NCBI GenBank assembly: GCA_002690405.1
Contig: NZEI01000069.1
Span: 43,861-49,369 of the forward strand
Length of the DNA: 5,509 nucleotides
From: Gammaproteobacteria bacterium
Lineage (GTDB): Bacteria; Pseudomonadota; Gammaproteobacteria; Pseudomonadales; Azotimanducaceae
Direction: 5' to 3'
Below are positions 1 through 5,487 of the stretch, in pieces. The number at the start of each line of letters is the position of its first letter. Position 1 is the stretch's first letter. Made by a program: the position numbers and the translations under genes. The notes under the pieces are model-generated. The model searched no databases, was not told where the DNA came from, and worked only from the letters and a program-made list of their open reading frames with translations.

Positions 1-2
1 CT

Positions 3-587
3 AATTCCTGCCAGCACTGTGCGCGGCCATTGCCTGACGGCCAGCGCATCTGCGGACGCTGCATTACAGCACCACTTGTGGATATGGCCTTGGCGCCGGT
101 ACTGCACCAACACTGCGGTGCCTATTTGGTTCATCAACTAAAATTCCATCGCGGCGAGCGCGAGGCTTCGGCGTTAGCGAGCTTTTTGCTCGCTGCAGTT
201 CACCAGCGCTACCCCAATACAAACGCCCTGCCAGATCTGCTTATTCCGGTGCCCATCGCACCTTGGACCCAATTGCGGCGCGGCTACAACCCATCTGACT
301 GGTTAGCGCGCCCCTTACAGCAACAGCTTAAGGTTGCTGTAGCCAACGATTTATTGACCCGCAAAAGCGGACCATCCCAACGCTCGCTGACACGGCAGCA
401 ACGTCTGCGCTTGGCCACAAACACCTTCACGCTAAAGTCCAAGGTCGCGCCTAGGGTTCTAGATCTCCGGCATGTTGCCATTATCGACGATGTGCTCACT
501 ACGGGTGCCACGGTGGCGGTACTCGCCGGCACCCTGAAGCGTGCCGGCGCGGCACGAGTCGACATCTGGTGCGCAACGCGGGCCTAA
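3..587 (+). CDS. comF: ComF family phosphoribosyltransferase-like protein, 5'-truncated by the window edge
   Basis: ComF/GntX proteins join an N-terminal zinc finger to a type I phosphoribosyltransferase (PRTase) domain. In competent bacteria ComF is needed for DNA uptake, probably in the cytoplasm, but the reaction is not settled. The frame is open from base 3 to the TAA at 585-587, giving 194 visible residues; full-length relatives are about 230-245, so roughly 35-50 N-terminal residues lie outside. The window begins inside the zinc finger: CQHC and CGRC (visible residues 3-6 and 17-20) form a CxxC-x10-CxxC pair. Further on come PVPIAP, the RGYNPSDWLA block, an SQRSLTRQQR segment, and the PRPP-binding loop VAIIDDVLTTGATV (visible residues 158-171) with its paired Asp and TTGAT. 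The TTG at 30-32 is not the true start, because it would cut off the first CxxC. The next gene, srkA, starts 43 bp downstream. The family assignment is firm; a role in competence here is inferred only from the family. Confidence 0.92.
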   Translation, partial: NSCQHCARPLPDGQRICGRCITAPLVDMALAPVLHQHCGAYLVHQLKFHRGEREASALASFLLAAVHQRYPNTNALPDLLIPVPIAPWTQLRRGYNPSDWLARPLQQQLKVAVANDLLTRKSGPSQRSLTRQQRLRLATNTFTLKSKVAPRVLDLRHVAIIDDVLTTGATVAVLAGTLKRAGAARVDIWCATRA

Positions 588-588
588 C

Positions 589-619
589 AGCAGATCTGAC
601 CCATATGTTAGATGCTGCT
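589..619 (+). other. Imperfect inverted repeat / hairpin between comF and srkA
   Basis: The arms are AGCAGATCTGAC (589-600) and GTTAGATGCTGCT (607-619). They pair over 12 positions, with one G-T wobble (598/609) and one bulged G (614), around a 6-nt loop (CCATAT). The repeat begins 1 nt after the comF stop codon. It has no T-run, so it is a poor intrinsic terminator on sequence alone. It covers the putative -35 and spacer of the srkA promoter and touches the first base of the -10, so it could be a DNA operator, an RNA stem on read-through transcripts, or an mRNA 3'-end stabiliser for comF. Confidence 0.5.
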
Positions 620-624
620 ACAGT
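596..624 (+). promoter_or_regulatory. Candidate sigma70-type promoter for srkA, extended -10
   Basis: CTGACC (596-601) matches TTGACA at 4 of 6 positions. A 17-bp spacer follows, then TACAGT (619-624), which matches TATAAT at 4 of 6 and is preceded by TGC, an extended -10 element. The hexamer ends 6 bp before the ATG at 631, so a start site at the usual distance would fall on or next to the A of the start codon. No Shine-Dalgarno-like sequence is seen between the -10 and the ATG. This is inferred from consensus matching only. Confidence 0.4.
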
Positions 625-630
625 GCGGTT

Positions 631-1626
631 ATGCAGCAATCAGCACCGCCACCATACGAAAGCCTTACGCCAGACGCCATTCTCGATGCTCTAGAAAGTA
701 TCGGCCTGCAACCTAATGGCAGCCTGCTGGCGCTCAACAGCTATGAAAACCGGGTGTATCAGGCAGGGTTGGAAGATCAGGGCTTTGTTATTGCTAAATT
801 CTATAGACCCCAGCGCTGGACGGATGCGGCCATTGCCGAGGAGCACGACTTCACACAGCAGTTAGCAGATGCCGAATTGTCGGTTGTAAACCCTATGGCC
901 ATAGGGGCAAGAGCTACTCAGCCCCAGACGGTGTTCGAGCACTTGGAATTCCGCTTTGCAGTGTTCCCACGACAGGGTGGGCACCCTCCCAACCTGGAGA
1001 ACCTCGATGACCTTGAAGTCCTCAGTCGGACGATCGCGCGGATGCACGCCGTCGGTGCACAACAGCCATTTCAACACCGACCGCAAATAAACGTACAGCG
1101 TTTCGGCCATGCTAGCCGCGACTTTCTGCTTACTAACAACTTTTTACCCGCTGAGATGGAATCAGCTTATGCGTCCGTGAGCGAACACCTGCTGCAGCGC
1201 ATTGATCCGCTGATGGCTGACGCACCAAATATTCGTATCCATGGCGACTGTCACATGGGTAATATTTTGTGGCGCGATGAGATCCCGCATTTCGTCGACT
1301 TTGACGACTGCATGATGGGGCCACCAATTCAAGATCTGTGGATGCTCCTGAGTGGCGAGCGCCACGACCAAACTGCGCAACTAGCAACAATTCTGGATGC
1401 CTATAACGACTTTTATCCCTTCGCCGTAAATACGCTGAACTTGATCGAGCCACTACGCACACTGCGCATCATGCATCACGCGGCCTGGATCGCGCGGCGC
1501 TGGAACGACCCTGCCTTTCCGCCCGCGTTTCCAACTTTCGACAGCGTTAATTATTGGTCTAAGCATGTTTTGGAATTACGTGAGCAACTCGCCCTATTGG
1601 ACGAACCGCCGTTAACCTATCTATAG
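631..1626 (+). CDS. srkA: SrkA-type stress response Ser/Thr protein kinase (YihE/RdoA family)
   Basis: This is a cytoplasmic protein kinase of the choline kinase/APH-like fold. In E. coli SrkA phosphorylates Ser/Thr and protects cells from stress-induced death by antagonising the MazEF pathway. The 331 residues match the E. coli length (328) and share long blocks with it. These include LNSYENRVYQ (35-44, nucleotide loop), FVIAKFYRPQRWT (52-64) with the likely ATP-binding Lys56, EEHDF (70-74) with the alpha-C Glu71, IHGDCHMGNILWRD (203-216) with catalytic Asp206 and Asn211, FVDFDD (221-226) with metal-binding Asp223, and QDLWMLL. All expected catalytic residues are present. I chose ATG 631 because the protein then starts like E. 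coli SrkA; the frame is open back to a GTG at 541, but that adds 30 unrelated residues and overlaps comF. There is no Shine-Dalgarno and a promoter lies directly upstream. In E. coli the gene precedes dsbA under Cpx control; here a convergent gene follows instead. Confidence 0.95.
   Translation: MQQSAPPPYESLTPDAILDALESIGLQPNGSLLALNSYENRVYQAGLEDQGFVIAKFYRPQRWTDAAIAEEHDFTQQLADAELSVVNPMAIGARATQPQTVFEHLEFRFAVFPRQGGHPPNLENLDDLEVLSRTIARMHAVGAQQPFQHRPQINVQRFGHASRDFLLTNNFLPAEMESAYASVSEHLLQRIDPLMADAPNIRIHGDCHMGNILWRDEIPHFVDFDDCMMGPPIQDLWMLLSGERHDQTAQLATILDAYNDFYPFAVNTLNLIEPLRTLRIMHHAAWIARRWNDPAFPPAFPTFDSVNYWSKHVLELREQLALLDEPPLTYL
891..906. repeat. Perfect 16-bp palindrome inside srkA
   Basis: CCCTATGG followed directly by CCATAGGG is a perfect, loopless 16-bp palindrome. 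It lies within the srkA codons for N-P-M-A-I-G, in the N-lobe region, which is less conserved than the motif blocks. The flanking bases (A890, G907) do not extend it. It may be a chance product of codon choice; a protein-binding or restriction/methylation role cannot be judged from one copy. Confidence 0.5.
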
Positions 1627-1636
1627 CCGAAGGCAG

Positions 1637-1651
1637 CGCGCCCCGAGCGCG
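1637..1651. terminator. Weak GC hairpin in the convergent srkA/acyltransferase junction
   Basis: Only 32 bp separate the srkA stop from the stop of the opposing acyltransferase gene. Within them CGCGC (1637-1641) and GCGCG (1647-1651) form a 5-bp GC stem around CCCGA, extendable by one G-T pair. No T-run follows on either strand. It could help end transcription from both sides, but it falls short of a standard Rho-independent terminator. Confidence 0.2.
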
Positions 1652-1658
1652 TCAGCGA

Positions 1659-2813
1659 TTAACCATCAAGACCTAGTTCGCGCCGATTAACGCAGATGTT
1701 AGCGTATTGCTGTAACAGAAATGGTCGCTCGAAATCAGCGCAGTCGCTTAACTGGGACTGCAGTATGTTCATCGCTTTTGAACCCACCGAGTGCTCCGAG
1801 GCCTGACCCACCAATACCGAATCGGCATAGCGGTTGGTGGAAAATACTCGAATACCTCCGACGATAGCCTGATCTAAACGCTTAGCGAGGTCCTCAACAT
1901 TATTGCAATCATCACCAATCGGCGCATTGAAGTGTACGTGCACCCGGCCTTTTTCACCCACGAGGCCTTGAATCATACTGTGTAGATCTTCTTGTTCGCC
2001 CTTGGCGTAGTGACCATTGCGATCAATCGCAGCCAATTCACGCGCCTTTGCCGGACCACAGGGATCGATTTCGTAAGACAAAGATACTGGCACTAGGGCA
2101 CCGTTGTTGAGCAGACTTGCCATGGGGTCAGGTTGCTTGCGATGGGCCAATAACAACATTTTTAATAACGCTGGATCAGTGCGATCAAAGCCATCTTTCG
2201 CTCGACCCTGGCGTTGCGCGATCCACACCGAGACATGTTCCTGCAGACTATGACGGATGTACTGGCTTGTACGTGTCATAGCACGATAACCCGCGCGTGC
2301 ACTGGCTAAATCTCGCTCGACAACGAAACTTTTATTCAACCGCATTAGGTCCGCAGCTAAGGGGTTATTGAGCAAATTGTCCCCTACCGCCATGCGGCAG
2401 GTCTCGTTACCCGCCCGCAGTATGAGCAGATTGATCAAACTCGAGTCCATGACGATATCGCGATGATTCGAGATAAAGAGATACTGTCGGGTCGGATCTA
2501 AATGCTCCAATCCGGAAACCGTCAGGGCGTCTGTGGAGTTGTCTACCAACTGTTCAAAATACTTTGAGACCAGCCGCTGAACATCGTCGACATTACGCAG
2601 GTTACGCACGCTGAACTGCAACACCAATTTCGTCAGCCACGGGGCAAAAAAACGCTGCGCCAAGAAATTCGGTAAAACCAAATGCTTAGCCGCCGCCGCA
2701 AGCTGCGAAGAGCGACTGATCCGCGCCAACACATCGGGAACTTCGTGATCTCGATACGGCCGGATTGGATCAAAATCCATCACATCTATCTTTTGCCTAG
2801 AGGTGGTCGCCAT
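1659..2813 (-). CDS. PlsB/PlsC-like acyltransferase family protein (NHRDI-type), probable glycerolipid acyltransferase
   Basis: This 384-residue protein belongs to the glycerol-phosphate acyltransferase superfamily, whose members transfer an acyl chain from acyl-ACP or acyl-CoA to a glycerol phosphate or lysolipid at the inner membrane. Motifs in order are: ISNHRDIVMD (114-123, motif I with His117), LNKSFVVERD (159-168, motif II), WIAQRQGRAKDGFDRTDP (197-214, motif III region) and ALVPVSLSYEIDPC (239-252, motif IV). The substrate is not known. Two oddities: the acidic residue after His117 sits at +6 (HX5D, plus Asp119 at +2), and motif III has Gln202 where Glu is usual. No clear membrane-spanning segment is seen; residues 45-70 are rich in hydrophobic and basic residues and could lie on the membrane. 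The start is uncertain. ATG 2813 has an AAAAGG 12 nt upstream, but ATG 2780 (Met12, beginning MDFDPIRPY) fits my memory of how relatives begin. The gene follows the TauE-like gene by 19 bp, probably on one transcript. Confidence 0.83.
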   Translation of the reverse strand: MATTSRQKIDVMDFDPIRPYRDHEVPDVLARISRSSQLAAAAKHLVLPNFLAQRFFAPWLTKLVLQFSVRNLRNVDDVQRLVSKYFEQLVDNSTDALTVSGLEHLDPTRQYLFISNHRDIVMDSSLINLLILRAGNETCRMAVGDNLLNNPLAADLMRLNKSFVVERDLASARAGYRAMTRTSQYIRHSLQEHVSVWIAQRQGRAKDGFDRTDPALLKMLLLAHRKQPDPMASLLNNGALVPVSLSYEIDPCGPAKARELAAIDRNGHYAKGEQEDLHSMIQGLVGEKGRVHVHFNAPIGDDCNNVEDLAKRLDQAIVGGIRVFSTNRYADSVLVGQASEHSVGSKAMNILQSQLSDCADFERPFLLQQYANICVNRRELGLDG

Positions 2814-2832
2814 AGGGCTCTGAAACCTTTTG

Positions 2833-3600
2833 CTAAAGCGCTAGCGTACCACTCATTGCGGCGGTAACCCCTACCCAGATACCCATAACCAGAATCAACC
2901 AGAACGCCGCTCGTTTTAACGCTGCGTCGCTCACCGGTGGTGCAAGCACATGACCAAGCCAAGTGCCCACCAACACCACAGGCAACGCCAGTAGGGCAAC
3001 ACCTAGCACCGCTTCCGTAAGTTCACCGCGCCAACCGACCATTACCGTACGGGAGCTGGTAACCAGCAAAAAACTCGCGAGCAGCGTCGCTCTAATTACG
3101 TTTAGCGGCAGCGGCTGACTGAAGCCGAAAAGCCCAAGCACAGGGCCACTGGCAGAAAACATACCCCCGAGGGTGCCGCCACACAATCCAGTGAGCCAGG
3201 CCACCCAGGATGGGGAGACACGCTGTAAAGGTTTTGGTTTGAGCAACATCCCCAGTGCACCTAGGGTCAAAAAAACACCCAAGCAGAGCTCTAATAGCCA
3301 GCGCGCATTGGCGCCAAGTTGATCGAGAAAATACAGTCCCAAGGCAAGGGCTGGCAGTTGTCCTGCTGCGAGCCAGCAAAAAAGACGCCAATGCACGTGT
3401 TGGCTCTGACCCCAAAGCGATAGAGCCGAGTTGGTAAGACTGAGAATACTTACTACCGCAGCTAAGGTTTCAATTTCCAGCAACCGCAGCCCGCCGGCTA
3501 CCGCAACAATAAGCATGCCCATCGCAAATCCAGCGACCGCCTGGATATAGCTACCAAGCAGAGTGATCAACAAGAAAATAATTAGCGCAGGAACGTCCAC
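2833..3600 (-). CDS. TauE/SafE family membrane transporter (putative sulfite/organic anion exporter)
   Basis: TauE/SafE (DUF81) proteins are inner-membrane permeases linked to export of sulfite, sulfoacetate and related anions, though most members have no proven substrate. The 255-residue product is hydrophobic throughout, with about eight segments (roughly 5-36 as two helices, 46-63, 71-90, 100-119, 132-150, 165-189, 196-219, 231-248). The family's glycine-rich halves are visible: GSYIQAVAGFAMGML near the N-terminus and GGTLGGMFSASGPVLGLF (141-158), followed by LNVIRATLLASFL (166-178). The length is usual for the family. The start is GTG at 3600. The frame upstream reaches a stop at 3619-3621 with no ATG, and a nearby ATG at 3608 is out of frame. 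No Shine-Dalgarno is present, and an extended -10-like element sits 6 bp before the GTG, so leaderless translation is possible. The gene is first of a minus-strand pair with the acyltransferase. No sulfur genes lie nearby, so the substrate cannot be assigned. Confidence 0.88.
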   Translation of the reverse strand: MDVPALIIFLLITLLGSYIQAVAGFAMGMLIVAVAGGLRLLEIETLAAVVSILSLTNSALSLWGQSQHVHWRLFCWLAAGQLPALALGLYFLDQLGANARWLLELCLGVFLTLGALGMLLKPKPLQRVSPSWVAWLTGLCGGTLGGMFSASGPVLGLFGFSQPLPLNVIRATLLASFLLVTSSRTVMVGWRGELTEAVLGVALLALPVVLVGTWLGHVLAPPVSDAALKRAAFWLILVMGIWVGVTAAMSGTLAL

Positions 3601-3606
3601 GAACCC

Positions 3607-3615
3607 ATTGTGCCA
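3607..3615 (-). promoter_or_regulatory. Candidate extended -10 promoter element of the TauE-like gene
   Basis: On the minus strand TGG precedes CACAAT (hexamer at 3612-3607), a 4 of 6 match to TATAAT with the TGn extension. No convincing -35 lies 16-18 bp upstream. The hexamer ends 6 bp before the GTG start codon, so the predicted start site coincides with that codon. This is the same geometry as at srkA. Confidence 0.3.
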
Positions 3616-3658
3616 CAGCTACCGGCAAGCAACGCTCACACACCGACCACACTGGGTC

Positions 3659-3690
3659 TGCTATCGTTACTGCGCACTGGTATCGGAGGA
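3659..3690 (+). promoter_or_regulatory. Candidate extended -10 and ribosome binding site of the SDR operon
   Basis: TGC plus TATCGT (3659-3667) is an extended -10-like element, 4 of 6 to TATAAT, without a clear -35. It predicts a start near 3674 and a leader of about 25 nt. GGAGGA at 3685-3690 is a strong Shine-Dalgarno sequence, 8 nt before ATG 3699, and settles the SDR start. The hexamer CACTGG occurs on both sides of the -10 (3650-3655 and 3675-3680), and GACC-N6-GGTC spans 3645-3658; either could be a regulator site, but both are short enough to be chance. Confidence 0.45.
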
Positions 3691-3698
3691 CGCATAGC

Positions 3699-4475
3699 AT
3701 GGATTTCTCTCTTACAAACAAAACGGCTCTTGTGACAGGCAGCTATCGGGGCACGGGCTTCGCAATTGCAAAGACGCTATTGGCCGAGGGGGCGAACGTC
3801 TTGGTGCATGGAATAACTGCCGAGCAAGCCAACGCCGCTGTATCCGAGTTAGCTGGCGGCACACCTGTTTCTGGAGACATAAGCGCTCCAGCAGGCTGCC
3901 AAAGTTTGCTCGAGGCCTGTGCCGAACACTCAATCCAAATTCTGATCAACAACTACGGCGGTGCCGACCAGAGCACCTGGTTGGACAGCAATGCTGACGA
4001 CTGGCACAGCGCTTTCGAGAAAAACGTATTGTCCGCGCAGAGATTAACCCAGGCCTTGCTGCCCAGTCTGTTAGCTAGCCCGTGGGCACGCATCATCAAC
4101 ATAGGCACAGTTGGCTCAACCCGGCCTAATTCCCGAATGCCTGCCTACTATGCGGCAAAAGGCGCCTTAGCGACCATGACGATGAGCCTGGCAAAAGAAG
4201 TTGCCGGCAGTGCCATCCGAGTGAATCTCGTATCACCCGGCATCATCCTGACCCCCGAGGTCAAAGCCGCCTATCTCAAACGCGGTCAAGCTAAAGGTTG
4301 GGGAGATAATTGGTCAGAGATCGAGGCTAGGGTGGCTGCAGACATTCCCACTCGACACATTACTCGACGCGACGAAGTCGCAGCTCTGGTTGCTTTCTTG
4401 TGCAGCGAACAGAGTAATGCTATTCACGGCCAAAATTTGCGCATTGATGGCGGCCAGCTGGACATCCTGACATGA
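3699..4475 (+). CDS. Short-chain dehydrogenase/reductase (SDR) family oxidoreductase
   Basis: This is a classical-type SDR of 258 residues, an expected length, which would reduce or oxidise a carbonyl/hydroxyl group using NAD(P)H in the cytoplasm. The Rossmann fold starts with ALVTGSYRGTG (10-20), the TGxxxGxG nucleotide loop. Asp60 lies in GDIS. NNYGG (84-88) stands in for the usual NNAG. Asn109 in EKNVLSAQRL is the structural/catalytic Asn. AYYAAK contains the catalytic Tyr150 and Lys154. PG (180-181) follows beta-6, and HGQNLRIDGG is the family's C-terminal motif. The catalytic Ser, normally 13 residues before the Tyr, is replaced by Thr137 (INIGTVGS); Ser140 is close by. Thr can sometimes substitute, so activity is plausible but not certain. 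The start is fixed by GGAGGA 8 nt upstream. The gene leads a three-gene operon, and its TGA overlaps the next ATG by 4 nt. The substrate is unknown. Residue 40 after beta-2 is Thr, so cofactor choice is not clear. Confidence 0.9.
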   Translation: MDFSLTNKTALVTGSYRGTGFAIAKTLLAEGANVLVHGITAEQANAAVSELAGGTPVSGDISAPAGCQSLLEACAEHSIQILINNYGGADQSTWLDSNADDWHSAFEKNVLSAQRLTQALLPSLLASPWARIINIGTVGSTRPNSRMPAYYAAKGALATMTMSLAKEVAGSAIRVNLVSPGIILTPEVKAAYLKRGQAKGWGDNWSEIEARVAADIPTRHITRRDEVAALVAFLCSEQSNAIHGQNLRIDGGQLDILT

Positions 4476-4831
4476 CCGCACTAAACGAAAGATTCATTGG
4501 CGTGGCGCTGACGCTAGGCAGTATCTTTATCATCGACCTAAATCAGATGACCCCCATGCATCAGCTTTGGTTGCCTCTGCTGTTGGCGACGGGCGCCTAC
4601 TTTATGACTCAGTCGCTAATGGCAGTGGCAATCGCCTGCGGCACTTTGGCCTATATTCACATCAATAGTGCATCCCCGTTCTGGGTTGAATCCACAGCCT
4701 ATCCAATCATCGTTCTGCTCAGCGTCGCGGTAATCATGGTGACGCTGATAGGGCGTTTTCGCCAACGTATCGCGGCCACCCATGAAGCCCGCTGGGCGCA
4801 GCGTCGCGACACAAATAAAGACAATCCGTGA
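4472..4831 (+). CDS. Small four-helix membrane protein, unknown function
   Basis: I do not recognise this 119-residue protein. About 80% of residues 8-94 fall in four hydrophobic segments: roughly 8-22, 32-45, 47-65 and 76-94. The C-terminal 25 residues are polar and basic (R95, R97, R99, R107, R111, R112, K116), which by the positive-inside rule places both ends in the cytoplasm. There is no signal peptide, metal motif or conserved cysteine pair; its only Cys is residue 56. Pro28, Pro35, Pro69 and Pro78 lie at loops or helix ends. The ATG overlaps the SDR stop (ATGA, 4-nt overlap), and the stop overlaps or abuts the start of the HAD gene. It is therefore very likely a real, translationally coupled gene although it has no strong Shine-Dalgarno. 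It could be a membrane anchor or partner for one of the enzymes, or a small transporter subunit; none of these is shown by the sequence. Confidence 0.82.
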   Translation: MTALNERFIGVALTLGSIFIIDLNQMTPMHQLWLPLLLATGAYFMTQSLMAVAIACGTLAYIHINSASPFWVESTAYPIIVLLSVAVIMVTLIGRFRQRIAATHEARWAQRRDTNKDNP

Positions 4832-5487
4832 TGAGGCTGGAATCCACCGATGCAGTGTTATTCGACTTCGATGGCACGCTGGCGCCAAACCTAGACTTGG
4901 CGGACATGCGCCGCCGGGTTGTTGAGCTGACAGTTGCAGCGGGTGTTCCGGAGGATATTTATACCGGTTTGTACATTGTGGAGGTTATCGAGGCCGGCGC
5001 TGCATGGCTCGCCACACAGTCCAGCGCGGACGCAACTCTTTACCAACAACGCGCACATCAGCTGATTCTAGACATAGAACTGGACGCAGCGCGCTCAACA
5101 CAGGTCTTCCCGGGCATCAAAGATATGCTCACCCAGTTACGCAGCTGTGACATCAAAATTGGCATTGTTACGCGCAATTGCAGGGCCGCTATCGAGACAA
5201 TATTTCCTGATCAAGAGCATTTCGTGGACGCGATTCATGCGCGCGATGACGTGGCTCATCTCAAACCTGATCCGCGCCACCTGATGACTAACCTACAAGC
5301 CTTAAAGGCACGCCCAGACAGCAGCATTATGGTGGGAGACGGTGCGCTGGATATGCAGGCGGGCAAGGCGTTAAACATGCACTGTATTGGTGTGCTTACC
5401 GGCAGCAATGACTCTGCGGCACTGCAAAAAGCTGGGGCAGATCGGGTACTGGCCAACTGTATGTCCCTGCACGAGATATTGATTTAA
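4831..5487 (+). CDS. HAD family hydrolase, subfamily IA, phosphoglycolate phosphatase-like
   Basis: This cytoplasmic Mg2+-dependent phosphatase is of the haloacid dehalogenase superfamily. The 218 residues are typical of subfamily IA, which has a helical C1 cap between motifs I and II. Motif I is LFDFDGTL, with nucleophile Asp12 and acid/base Asp14. The cap spans about residues 18-90. Motif II is GIVTRN with Thr114. Motif III is HLKPDP with Lys145. Motif IV is VGDGALDM with Asp170 and Asp174. All catalytic residues are present, so it should be active. Gph, pyrophosphatase PpaX and sugar-phosphate phosphatases share this layout, and the substrate cannot be read from the sequence. I prefer ATG 4831, whose A is the last base of the preceding TGA (TGATG). 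A GTG at 4828, giving a 4-nt overlap and one extra residue, is equally possible. It is the last visible gene of the SDR operon; only 22 bases follow and show no terminator. Confidence 0.9.
   Translation: MRLESTDAVLFDFDGTLAPNLDLADMRRRVVELTVAAGVPEDIYTGLYIVEVIEAGAAWLATQSSADATLYQQRAHQLILDIELDAARSTQVFPGIKDMLTQLRSCDIKIGIVTRNCRAAIETIFPDQEHFVDAIHARDDVAHLKPDPRHLMTNLQALKARPDSSIMVGDGALDMQAGKALNMHCIGVLTGSNDSAALQKAGADRVLANCMSLHEILI

Noticed and set aside
30..587. comF starting at TTG 30
   Set aside because: The frame is open to the left edge and encodes the first CxxC of the zinc finger at bases 9-20, so the gene is cut by the window rather than starting here.
589..619. Hairpin after comF as a standard Rho-independent terminator
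   Set aside because: No T-run follows the stem on either strand; the next bases are ACAGTGCGG. It is kept only as an inverted repeat of uncertain role.
541..630. Upstream extension of the srkA reading frame starting at a GTG at 541
   Set aside because: The added 30 residues do not resemble the N-terminus of SrkA, overlap the comF C-terminus and contain no motif; ATG 631 gives a length and N-terminus matching E. coli SrkA.
1133..1462. Antisense reading frame of about 109 codons opposite srkA
   Set aside because: It lies wholly within the conserved kinase gene, its product is Arg/Ser-rich without a motif, and it has no clear ribosome binding site.
2682..2867. Small plus-strand reading frame across the acyltransferase start and transporter end
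   Set aside because: It is antisense to two well-supported genes, has a basic low-information product, and shows no ribosome binding site.
3601..3698. Small RNA or riboswitch in the divergent intergenic region
   Set aside because: Only 98 bp, with short repeats (GACC-N6-GGTC, two CACTGG) and no conserved aptamer-like fold; promoters and a Shine-Dalgarno explain it.
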